Source of the DNA: Phycisphaeraceae bacterium
GTDB lineage: Bacteria; Planctomycetota; Phycisphaerae; Phycisphaerales; UBA1924
DNA length: 64,000 bases
Assembly: GCA_019636845.1 (NCBI GenBank)
Contig: JAHBWV010000001.1
Coordinates: forward strand, 2,108,001-2,172,000
Direction of reading: 5' to 3'
Below the pieces are notes generated by a model. The model worked only from the letters and a program-made list of their open reading frames with translations. It was not told the DNA's origin and did no database searches. Position numbers and translations under genes: made by a program. Shown piece after piece: positions 8,584 to 16,618 of this stretch. Position 1 is the first letter of the stretch. Each line of letters begins with the position of its first letter.

Positions 8584-10431
8584 TCAGCTGTTCCATGTGC
8601 TCTTGACGTACAACTCCTTCAACTGCTCGTCGGTCACGCGGCTGGGGGCCTTGGTCATCAGGTCCTGGCCGGTCTGGGTCTTGGGGAACGCGATGACGTC
8701 GCGGATGTTGTCGGTGCCGACGAAGTTCATGATGAGGCGATCGAGGCCGAACGCGATGCCCGCGTGCGGGGGCGCGCCGAACTGGAGCGCTTCGAGCAGG
8801 AAGCTGAACTTCTCCTTCGCGGACTCGGGCGATAGGCCGAGCAACTGGAAGACCTTGCTCTGGACCTTCTGGTCGTGGATTCGGACGGAACCGCCGGCGA
8901 TCTCCTGGCCGTTGAGCACGATGTCGTAGCCGGCGGAGACGATCTGGGCGATCGTGTCCTCGTCGTTGACGTCGGCCTTCACGAACGCTTCCAACTGGTC
9001 GTCGTTGGGGCTGGTGAATGGGTGGTGCATCGCGACCCAGCGGCCGGACTCCTTGTCGCGCTCGAACATGGGGAAGTCCATGACCCAGAGGAAGTTCCAC
9101 GGGCCGCCTTCGGCACCGGGCTTGGGAACGATGCCGATGTCGCGTGCGACCTTCTGGCGCAGTTCGCCGAGGGCCTTGGTGGCCACGCTGTAGAGGTCGG
9201 AGACGAAGAGGACGGTGTCTCCGGGCTGGAGGGAGAGCGCTGCGAAGAGGTCGGCCTTGACGGGTTCGAGGAACTTGGCGATGCCGGTTTCGAACGCGCC
9301 CTGGGCGTTGACCTTGACGACGGCGACGCCGCCCGCGCCGAAGGATCGTGCGAACTCGTTGTAGCCGTCGGTCATCTTGCGGGTGAGTCTTTCCGCTCCA
9401 CCAGGCACGCGGATCGCTTTCACAACGCCCCGGTGCGAACTGTACTTCGGGCGGTCCGCGCCCTTGGCGAGTACGTCCTTGAAGAAGCCGACGTCGGTCC
9501 TGGCGGCGATATCCGAGATGTCCTTGATCTCAAGCCCGTAGCGAGTGTCGGGGCGGTCGATGCCGAACCGCTCCATCGCCTCGCGGTAGGTCATGCGCTG
9601 CATGGGCGGGACGTCAACGCCCGCGATCTCTTTCCAGAGGCGGCGGACGAAGCCCTCCATCATCTCCATAACGTGTTCGCGTCGGACGAAGGACATCTCC
9701 AAGTCGATCTGCGTGAATTCGGCCTGGCGGTCGGCGCGTGGGTCTTCGTCGCGGAAGCAGCGGCAGATCTGCATGTAGCGGTCGCATCCGGCGACCATGA
9801 GGATCTGCTTGAAGAGCTGCGGGCTTTGGGGGAGGGCGTACCAAGAGCCGGGGACGTGGCGATTGGGAACGAGGAACTCGCGTGCGCCCTCGGGCGTGCT
9901 CTTGTAGAGGATCGGGGTTTCGACTTCGAGGAATCCGTTCTCGTCGAAGTAGCGCCGGGTGGTCTGGTAGACCTTGTGACGGACGCCGAGGATCTGCTGG
10001 GCGCGGGGGCGGCGGAGATCGATGTAGCGGTGTGTGAGGCGGAGTTCCTCGTTGGCCATTTTGCCGCCGGAGGTGCCATCGTCGGGGAGGATGGGTGGGT
10101 TGGCGGTTTTATTCAGGACTTCGAGCGATGAGACGACGATCTCGACTTTGCCGGTGATGAGTTTGGGGTTCTCGCCTCCGACACGGATGCGGACCTTGCC
10201 CTCGATGGCGATGACGTCCTCGTTGCGGAGGTGATCGGCGATTTCGAGGACTTCTTTGGGGAGGTCTTCGCCGTCGAAGACGACCTGGGTGAGTCCGTAG
10301 CGATCGCGAAGATCGATGAAGACGAGGCCGGTGCCGTGGCCCCGATAGCCATTGACCCAGCCGTTGAGGCGGACGGTCTGACCGACGTGTGATTCGCGGA
10401 TTTCGCCGCACGTGTGGGTTCGCCGGAGCAT
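8584..10431 (-). CDS. aspS: aspartate--tRNA ligase
   Basis: Charges tRNA-Asp. The 615-residue length and layout are those of the bacterial type: OB-fold anticodon-binding domain (1-110), class II catalytic core with LPQSPQLFKQ and motif 2 FRDEDPRADRQAEF, the bacterial GAD insertion domain (about 290-420), and motif 3 GIAFGLDRLIM near the end. I cannot tell from sequence alone whether it is discriminating or also charges tRNA-Asn. The ATG at 10431 fits the usual N-terminus (LRRTHTCGEI). Confidence 0.97.
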   Translation of the reverse strand: MLRRTHTCGEIRESHVGQTVRLNGWVNGYRGHGTGLVFIDLRDRYGLTQVVFDGEDLPKEVLEIADHLRNEDVIAIEGKVRIRVGGENPKLITGKVEIVVSSLEVLNKTANPPILPDDGTSGGKMANEELRLTHRYIDLRRPRAQQILGVRHKVYQTTRRYFDENGFLEVETPILYKSTPEGAREFLVPNRHVPGSWYALPQSPQLFKQILMVAGCDRYMQICRCFRDEDPRADRQAEFTQIDLEMSFVRREHVMEMMEGFVRRLWKEIAGVDVPPMQRMTYREAMERFGIDRPDTRYGLEIKDISDIAARTDVGFFKDVLAKGADRPKYSSHRGVVKAIRVPGGAERLTRKMTDGYNEFARSFGAGGVAVVKVNAQGAFETGIAKFLEPVKADLFAALSLQPGDTVLFVSDLYSVATKALGELRQKVARDIGIVPKPGAEGGPWNFLWVMDFPMFERDKESGRWVAMHHPFTSPNDDQLEAFVKADVNDEDTIAQIVSAGYDIVLNGQEIAGGSVRIHDQKVQSKVFQLLGLSPESAKEKFSFLLEALQFGAPPHAGIAFGLDRLIMNFVGTDNIRDVIAFPKTQTGQDLMTKAPSRVTDEQLKELYVKSTWNS

Positions 10432-10575
10432 GTGTTGCCGATCGCCTTTCCAGAAGCCGAGCGTGCACCGCCTCGCCCCAGATCAGGGGACATTCGAGGC
10501 AGTGTCCGAGCGGTCCGTAGTGTAGGTCGGCGCGGCTTTCACTCCATGCGTGGCAGCTCGGAAACCGACAAGTCC

Positions 10576-11757
10576 TTACACCTCGACGACCATGGCGACG
10601 GCGTTGCCACCGCCGAGGCAGAGGGCGGCGACGCCGCGCTTCTTGCCGGTGCGGTGGAGCTGGTGGATGAGAGTGGTGAGGATGCGTGCGCCGGAGCCGC
10701 CGATCGGATGGCCGAGGGCGATGCCGCCGCCGCAGATGTTGAGTTTGGCCTCGTCGATCTTGAGTTCCTTGGTGTTGCAGAGGACCTGCGCGGCGAAGGC
10801 CTCGTTGATCTCGAAGAGGTCGATGTCGGACATGTTGAGCCCGGCACGATCGACAGCGCCCTTGATGCCGCCGATTGGGGCGGCGAAGATGTCCTTGGGG
10901 TCTACTCCGTGTGTGTGGTAGGAGAGGATCTTTGCGATGGGCTTGAGGCCCATCTCTTCGGCGGCGATCACGGAGCAGACGGCGATGGCGGCGGCTCCGT
11001 CGGAGATCTGCGAGGCGTTTCCGGCGGTGACGGTGCCGTCCTTGGTGAAGACGGCCCGGAGCTTGGCGAGCCCTTCAGCGGTGGACTCTGCGCGGATGCC
11101 CTCGTCGGCACTGACGCCGGGTGACTTCTTGTCCATGCACTGCTCGCCGGTGAGGGCGACGATCTCGCTCTTGAACCAGCCCTCTTTGGTGGCCATCGCG
11201 GCGCGCTGGTGGCTCTGGGCGCTGAAGCGGTCCTGATCCTCGCGGGAGATGGCGTATTTCTGTGCGATGTGGTCGGCGGCGTTGCCCATGGCCCACCCCT
11301 CGAAGGCGCATGTGAGTCCGTCGAACTGCATGTGGTCTTTCATCTCGGCGTTGCCGAACTTGACGCCTTCGCGGACGTGCGCGAGGTGGGGCGCGGCGGT
11401 CATGTTCTCGAAGCCGCCCGCGATGACGACGTTGTTGTCACCGGCTTTGATGGATTGTGCGGCGAGCATGACGGCCTGGAGGCCTGAGCCGCAGACCTTG
11501 TTGATGGTCTGGGCGCTGATGGTGGTCGGGAGTCCGGACTTGACGGCTGCCTGGCGAGCGGGGTTCTGTCCGAGTCCTGCCTGGAGGACGCAGCCCATGA
11601 TGACCTCATCCACTTTGTCTTTGAGGGCGGGTGCGGCGTCGAAGACGGCCTTGATGGCGTATGAGCCGAGGATGGGCGAGGGGACCTTCGAGAGCCCGCC
11701 GAAGAACTTGCCGATCGGGGTGCGCTTTGCGGCGACGATGACGGGCTGCCTGGACAT
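10576..11757 (-). CDS. acetyl-CoA C-acetyltransferase (thiolase)
   Basis: A 393-residue type II thiolase that condenses or cleaves acetoacetyl-CoA. The acyl-accepting Cys is in NKVCGSGLQAV near residue 90, the catalytic His in GHPIGGSGARI near 350, and the second Cys in ALCLGGGNAVA near 380. The ATG at 11757 has GGAG eight bases upstream and starts at the usual MSRQPVIVAAKRTPIG position. No other beta-oxidation or polyhydroxyalkanoate gene is adjacent, so its pathway is open. Confidence 0.95.
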   Translation of the reverse strand: MSRQPVIVAAKRTPIGKFFGGLSKVPSPILGSYAIKAVFDAAPALKDKVDEVIMGCVLQAGLGQNPARQAAVKSGLPTTISAQTINKVCGSGLQAVMLAAQSIKAGDNNVVIAGGFENMTAAPHLAHVREGVKFGNAEMKDHMQFDGLTCAFEGWAMGNAADHIAQKYAISREDQDRFSAQSHQRAAMATKEGWFKSEIVALTGEQCMDKKSPGVSADEGIRAESTAEGLAKLRAVFTKDGTVTAGNASQISDGAAAIAVCSVIAAEEMGLKPIAKILSYHTHGVDPKDIFAAPIGGIKGAVDRAGLNMSDIDLFEINEAFAAQVLCNTKELKIDEAKLNICGGGIALGHPIGGSGARILTTLIHQLHRTGKKRGVAALCLGGGNAVAMVVEV

Positions 11758-11885
11758 TGGGTTTCTCCAACTCGATGGGAATCGACCGGTCGGGACCTGA
11801 CGAACCATTCTGTCATGGATAGAGGAGATGTATGGCCGTCCTGACGTACTCTAGGCGGCTGCATTGAAGAGACAGGCCCGCACGA

Positions 11886-12611
11886 ATGCCGCACGATATG
11901 GAACGAGAGCCGAGGGACAGTTTGATCGTGCGTGGGGTGTGGCGTCGCGCGGGGGATCTTCCTCGTTGGGTGCTTGCGGGGGAGTTGGGTCTGCTTTTCT
12001 TTGTGGGCCCGATGGTGTACTTCTTCGCGGTGCGGAGCCCGGGTCTGTTGTTTCCGGCCTTATGGGCGTTCTTTGCGTACACGCTTGCGGTGCTGCTTCT
12101 GGATCCGACGTTTGAGCGTCGGACGCTCTGGAACTTCGGCGCGATGAAGCGAGAGTTGGGTCGGTTGCTTGCGATCTTTGGCGTGCTGGGTGCGTTGCTG
12201 GCGGGGGCGGTGTATGCGTTCGACGCGTTGACTGATGGGGATCCGATCTTTCTGTCGCTGCCTCGGGAGCGTCCGACGCTGTGGCTGATCATCATGGTTT
12301 TTTATCCGATGGTGAGCGTGTACCCGCAGGAGGTGATCTGGCGGGCGTTCATGTTCCACCGTTATCGCACGCTGTTTCGCGGGCGATGGGCGATGATCGG
12401 CGCGAGCGCGGTGGCGTTCGGGCACGCGCACGTGGTGTTCCACAACTGGCTGGCGGTGGGTTTGTGCGTGATCGGGGGCGTGCTGTTTGCGAGGACTTTT
12501 GATCGATCACGGTCGACGCTCGCGTCGTGGATCGATCACGCGCTGTATGGATGCCTAGTCTTCACGATCGGGATCGGAAGATACTTCTATAGCGGCGCAG
12601 CGCACGGGTGA
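11886..12611 (+). CDS. CPBP-family (CAAX-type) intramembrane protease, degenerate first motif
   Basis: A 241-residue protein with about six membrane segments. The CPBP/Abi signature is recognisable as PQEVIWRAF (motif 1, normally EExxxR), FGHAHVVFHN (motif 2) and a later DHALYG (motif 3). The first Glu of the EE pair is Gln here, so activity is not certain. Family members cleave membrane proteins or help in stress and bacteriocin resistance; no substrate can be named. Its stop abuts the stop of the convergent hydrolase gene with no gap. Confidence 0.78.
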   Translation: MPHDMEREPRDSLIVRGVWRRAGDLPRWVLAGELGLLFFVGPMVYFFAVRSPGLLFPALWAFFAYTLAVLLLDPTFERRTLWNFGAMKRELGRLLAIFGVLGALLAGAVYAFDALTDGDPIFLSLPRERPTLWLIIMVFYPMVSVYPQEVIWRAFMFHRYRTLFRGRWAMIGASAVAFGHAHVVFHNWLAVGLCVIGGVLFARTFDRSRSTLASWIDHALYGCLVFTIGIGRYFYSGAAHG

Positions 12612-13322
12612 TCAGGCGCGTGAGGCGTCGACGAGGCGGCGGAAGAGATCGAGGCCGAGGGGATCGTGCTCGGTGCGTTCGGGGTGCCACTGGACGCCGA
12701 GCATGAAGGGGCGGGTCGGATCGGCGATGGCTTCGATGAGTCCATCGTCGCTGGTCGCGATGACGCGCATAGATCCCGGGTCGGTAACGGCCTGTTTGTG
12801 GCGACTGAGGACGGTGCCCCGGGAGAGGGTTGCCCAGGGGGGGAGTTCGAAGGGGTCTTTCGGGATGATCTCGTGGGCGGCTTCCCAGTGGCGCGAGGCG
12901 TCGGCGCGTGAGTCGGGGAGGTGCTGGTCCATGGTGCCGCCGGCGTGGAGGGCGAGCATCTGCATGCCGAGGCAGACGCCGAGCACGGGGAGACAGGGGG
13001 TTGTGTCTCGGATCGCGCGGATGAGGTCGCTCTCGAAGCGCTGGCGAGCGGGGTGGAGGGGCGTGGCTTTGGGGTGGGTCTTGGCACCGAATGGCTCCAT
13101 GCATGGATCGTCGCCTCCGGTGAGGACGAGGCCGTCGAGGGATCGGGCGTATGCCTCGACGAGTGTGTGGTCGGGGGCGAGCATGACGGGGGTTGCGCCG
13201 GCGCGGCGGATGGCGTGTGCGTATGCGATCGTGGCGATGCAGGTGTCGCGTCCGTTGCGGTCGATGAGATCGGTTGTGATGCCGATGAGTGGGCTTGGGC
13301 GAGTGTCGGCGGCGCGGCGCAT
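12612..13322 (-). CDS. gamma-glutamyl-gamma-aminobutyrate hydrolase-type class I glutamine amidotransferase (peptidase C26)
   Basis: A 236-residue PuuD-like hydrolase. The nucleophile Cys is in VLGVCLGMQ near residue 118 and the catalytic His-Glu in GVQWHPER near 210. Family members hydrolyse gamma-glutamyl amide bonds, as in putrescine degradation; no other putrescine gene is nearby, so the substrate stays open. A GGAG lies about nine bases before the ATG. Confidence 0.9.
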   Translation of the reverse strand: MRRAADTRPSPLIGITTDLIDRNGRDTCIATIAYAHAIRRAGATPVMLAPDHTLVEAYARSLDGLVLTGGDDPCMEPFGAKTHPKATPLHPARQRFESDLIRAIRDTTPCLPVLGVCLGMQMLALHAGGTMDQHLPDSRADASRHWEAAHEIIPKDPFELPPWATLSRGTVLSRHKQAVTDPGSMRVIATSDDGLIEAIADPTRPFMLGVQWHPERTEHDPLGLDLFRRLVDASRA

Positions 13323-13429
13323 TGTGAGGGCTCCTGTCCCACGTTGTGACGCATGGTGGCGTGAGGGTGGTGCGATTCTTGCGTGTGCGACGGCCCTCGG
13401 CGCGCGTGCACGGGGAGGGAGTCTTTGCG

Positions 13430-13435
13430 TACACT
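13430..13435 (+). promoter_or_regulatory. putative -10 box (TACACT) 6 bases before the DUF4340 gene
   Basis: TACACT is followed by six bases and the ATG at 13442. There is no Shine-Dalgarno sequence in the remaining space and only a poor -35, consistent with a leaderless start. Confidence 0.35.
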
Positions 13436-13441
13436 CCGCGC

Positions 13442-14845
13442 ATGACGACCCGAGCGGCGGTGATCTGGTTGGCGCTGGCCGCGTTGTTCGCGTTGGCGGC
13501 GATGATCACGGATCGGCTGGGATCGGGGCGTGCGGTCGGTGCGTCTGAGACGGTGCGGCTTCTGGGGGGAGCGTTGGATGAGATCGGGACGATCACGATC
13601 CGGAGCGCGGGGCGTCGGGAGTTGGTGTTGTCGGCGGATGCGGGGGTCTGGCGGTTGGCGGAAGCGGGTTCTGCGCCGTGGCCGATCGAACCGGGGCGGA
13701 TTCCTGCGCTCCTGCGTGTGATGGCGGGGACGACTGGAGTTCGAGCCCCGAGTGACGCGATTGGTGATGATGTGACGAGCATCGAGCTGCGGAACCGTGG
13801 GGGCGGTGTGGCTGCGGTGCTGCGGATTGAGTCGGCATCGCTGGCGGGGCGGTCGCTGGTGGAGGTCGAAGAGGGGAGTGAGCGACGGCGGCTGCTGATC
13901 GACGATGCGCTGCGTCGGGCGTTGGCGGGCGCGGGACCGGCGGGGTGGCGGGACAAGCGGGTGTTCCCGGGGCTGGCTCCGGACCCGGTGGTGATCCGGA
14001 TCGCGATGCCGACGCACACGATTGAGCTGGCGCGGGTCGGGAATCGCTGGGGGATGCGTTCGCCGATCCAGGCGCGGGCAGAGAGCGGGAGCATCGCGTC
14101 GGTGATCCGGGCTTTGCAGTCGATGGAAGCGGCACGGTTCATTGATTCGGCGGCGGGTGACTCGGGCATGTTCCCGGAGCAGCCCCAAGTCGCGCTGACG
14201 ATCGAAACGTCGGCGTTGGATCCGGGGACGGGTGAGCGGTCGCGAAGCATGTGGTCGCTGGAACTGGGCGGGGCCGCGCCGCAGGGAGGATCGTTCATCG
14301 CGAAGATCGGGAGGGCGGCGATCGACGGCTCGGGAGGGAGGAGCGCGGTCCACGGACCGGTGATCGTTGAGCTTCCGAATGACCGGCTGGCGAGCGTTCC
14401 GGCGGCGGTTGAGGCGTACCTGGCGAGGACCCTGATTGATGTGCCGAGTTCGGATATCGGGGGGGTTGTGTTCTTTGCTGGGGATTCGGTTGAGGGTGGG
14501 TTTGTGAGAGCCGCGTCGGGGTGGATGAGCACGCGCTCGGAGAGTGGCGCTGATGCGCCCGCGACGGAGCGGGATCGGCTCGGGATTGAGTCGCTTGTTG
14601 AGCTGGCTTCGAGCGTGGTTGCCGACAAGACGACAGTTCTGGAGAGCGACGATGCGCTGCCGGGCGGGTTGCCGATGCGGCTGATCGGGCTTTCGGGCCA
14701 GACGATCGAGGAGTGCTTTGTGTTTCTCGAGAGGGGCGGGGAGCGGGCGCAACTTGTTATTCGATCGGGGCGGGTCGCGCGGACGTACCTGATTCCTGAG
14801 GCGCTGGCTTCGTGGATTGCGCAGATCCCGGCGACGGGGTCTTGA
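13442..14845 (+). CDS. DUF4340-like membrane-anchored protein
   Basis: A 467-residue protein with one N-terminal membrane segment (AVIWLALAALFALAAMI) and a large beta-rich extracytoplasmic part. The pattern of a short anchor followed by repeats of LRLLGGALDEIGTITI/ELVLSADAGVWRL-like strands matches proteins annotated DUF4340, often linked to gliding-type ABC transporters. No such transporter is adjacent here. Biochemical function is unknown. The ATG at 13442 is chosen because the hydrophobic segment starts right after it. Confidence 0.75.
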   Translation: MTTRAAVIWLALAALFALAAMITDRLGSGRAVGASETVRLLGGALDEIGTITIRSAGRRELVLSADAGVWRLAEAGSAPWPIEPGRIPALLRVMAGTTGVRAPSDAIGDDVTSIELRNRGGGVAAVLRIESASLAGRSLVEVEEGSERRRLLIDDALRRALAGAGPAGWRDKRVFPGLAPDPVVIRIAMPTHTIELARVGNRWGMRSPIQARAESGSIASVIRALQSMEAARFIDSAAGDSGMFPEQPQVALTIETSALDPGTGERSRSMWSLELGGAAPQGGSFIAKIGRAAIDGSGGRSAVHGPVIVELPNDRLASVPAAVEAYLARTLIDVPSSDIGGVVFFAGDSVEGGFVRAASGWMSTRSESGADAPATERDRLGIESLVELASSVVADKTTVLESDDALPGGLPMRLIGLSGQTIEECFVFLERGGERAQLVIRSGRVARTYLIPEALASWIAQIPATGS

Positions 14846-14872
14846 GTCGGCGCAGGCGCGGGAAGGGACCGA

Positions 14873-16618
14873 TCAGAACTGGCTTGCTCTGAATCGTCTG
14901 CTGAGGCGTGCGCGGAGCCAGATCGCGGCGAGATTGAGCGTGACGATGATGAGGATGAGCAGGAGCGTGGTCGTGAAGACCATGGGCTTTGCGGCCTCGC
15001 TGTTCTGGCTTTGGAATCCGAGGTCGTAGATGTGGAAGCCCAGGTGCATGAAGCTGCGTTCGGGGTGGATGAAGGGGGAGACCCCGTCGATGGGGAGTTC
15101 GGGTGCGAGTTTCACCGCGCCGACGAGCATGAGGGGGGCGACCTCGCCTGCGCCGCGCGCCATCGCGAGGATGGCTCCGGTCATGATGCCGGGCATGGCT
15201 CTGGGGAGGACGATGCGCCAGATGGTCTGCCACTTGCTGGCGCCGCAGCCATAGGACCCTTCGCGCATGGATCGGGGGACGGCGGCGAGGGCTTCTTCGG
15301 TGGCGACGATGACGACGGGGAGTGTGAGGAGGGCGAGGGTGAGCGAGGCCCACATAATGCCACCCGTGCCGAAGGTCGGGCTGGGGAGGCGTTCTTTGTA
15401 GAAGAGGTTGTCGATGCCTCCACCGACGAAGTAGCAGAAGAACCCGAGACCGAAGACGCCGAAGACGATGCTGGGTACGCCGGCGAGGTTGTTGACGGCG
15501 ATGCGGACCGCGCTGATGACGAGGCCGCCCCGGGCGTATTCGCGCATGTAGAGTGCGGCCATGATGCCGAAGGGGACGACGGCGATGGACATGAGGAGCG
15601 TCATGGTGACGGTGCCGAAGATTGCGGGAAAGACGCCTCCCTCGCTGTTGGCCTCGCGTGGCTCGTCGAAGAGGAACTCTCTCCATCGGGAGATGTAGAT
15701 GCCGAGTTTGTCGGCACGGTCGAGGCGGTTGGCGGGATAGATGCGGACGATCTCGGAGAGGCGGAATGATTTTTCGGTTCCATCCGCTGTGCGGAGGACG
15801 AGGTCGAAGCGGGCATCCTCGGCCTTGATGGCGTCGATCTGGCTCTGGAAGGCGGCGTATTCGGGCGCAAGCGATTCGGCGAGGGACTGTGCACCGGCGA
15901 GGGCGGCGGTGTGCTGCGGCGAGCCATCGCCGTGCATTGCTTCGATGCGGCGCGATTCGAGACGTGCGGCTTCGAGTTGCCGGTTGAGCGCACCGATGGC
16001 GTGGCGTTCGATGTGGACCTGCTGGCGCCAGGCGTCGCGGCGGGCGTTGTGGTGCTCGCGGAAGGTGTTCCAGACGCTCTCGGGAGTCTCGGCGACGGCG
16101 ACGCCGTCGATAAGCATGCGAGCGGGCTCGCCGTAGAAGCGGCCCCAGGAGAGCCGCTCGACGACGAGGATCCAGTCGGGCTTGGTCTCGACTTTGATCT
16201 GGAACTGGCTGACCCAGTTGAAGTGGCTGCCGGAGACGTCGAAGTTTCCGGTTCTGAGGAGTCGGCGTCGGGACTCCCCTGCTGCTTCTTTGAGGGTGGC
16301 TCGAGCGGCGGGTGCGTGCTCGGGCCCGAGGGCGTCGATCTCAGCGTCGCGCGGGGGGTAGGTTTCGTCTCGGGTGACCTCTCCAGCGAAGATGCGGCCA
16401 TCGAGGAGGGTGAGTTGCGTGACGGGTGACGGCCAGAAGGTTGTGGATCCTTTCCAGACGATGAGACCGACCAGGCAGACGATCATGGTGAGGGAGATGA
16501 CGAAGCCGCCTCCTGTGAGCCAGACCATCATCTGTCCCTCGGCGATGAGGGAGAGGCCGTCGCGGCCTCCTCTTGCCTGGGGCGCGGGCGGTGTGGGGTT
16601 GTCGGCGGTGGTGCTCAT
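14873..16618 (-). CDS. pstA: phosphate ABC transporter permease PstA, long form
   Basis: Inner-membrane permease of the high-affinity phosphate importer. The 581-residue length is about twice that of E. coli PstA. TM1 (about residues 38-57) is followed by a ~290-residue extracytoplasmic insertion that includes a coiled-coil-like stretch (IGALNRQLEAARLESRRIEA). The permease core follows: VNNLAGVPSIVFG and the EAA-type loop GCGASKWQTIWRIVLPRA. Its ATG overlaps the pstC stop as ATGA, so the two are translationally coupled. Long PstA/PstC pairs are also known in Pseudomonas and Vibrio. Confidence 0.93.
   Translation of the reverse strand: MSTTADNPTPPAPQARGGRDGLSLIAEGQMMVWLTGGGFVISLTMIVCLVGLIVWKGSTTFWPSPVTQLTLLDGRIFAGEVTRDETYPPRDAEIDALGPEHAPAARATLKEAAGESRRRLLRTGNFDVSGSHFNWVSQFQIKVETKPDWILVVERLSWGRFYGEPARMLIDGVAVAETPESVWNTFREHHNARRDAWRQQVHIERHAIGALNRQLEAARLESRRIEAMHGDGSPQHTAALAGAQSLAESLAPEYAAFQSQIDAIKAEDARFDLVLRTADGTEKSFRLSEIVRIYPANRLDRADKLGIYISRWREFLFDEPREANSEGGVFPAIFGTVTMTLLMSIAVVPFGIMAALYMREYARGGLVISAVRIAVNNLAGVPSIVFGVFGLGFFCYFVGGGIDNLFYKERLPSPTFGTGGIMWASLTLALLTLPVVIVATEEALAAVPRSMREGSYGCGASKWQTIWRIVLPRAMPGIMTGAILAMARGAGEVAPLMLVGAVKLAPELPIDGVSPFIHPERSFMHLGFHIYDLGFQSQNSEAAKPMVFTTTLLLILIIVTLNLAAIWLRARLSRRFRASQF

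Noticed and set aside
12562-14752. Very long open frames antisense to the DUF4340 gene and neighbouring genes
   Set aside because: They are Arg/His/Pro/Ser-rich, typical of antisense frames in GC-rich DNA, contain no domain I recognise and overlap well-supported genes.
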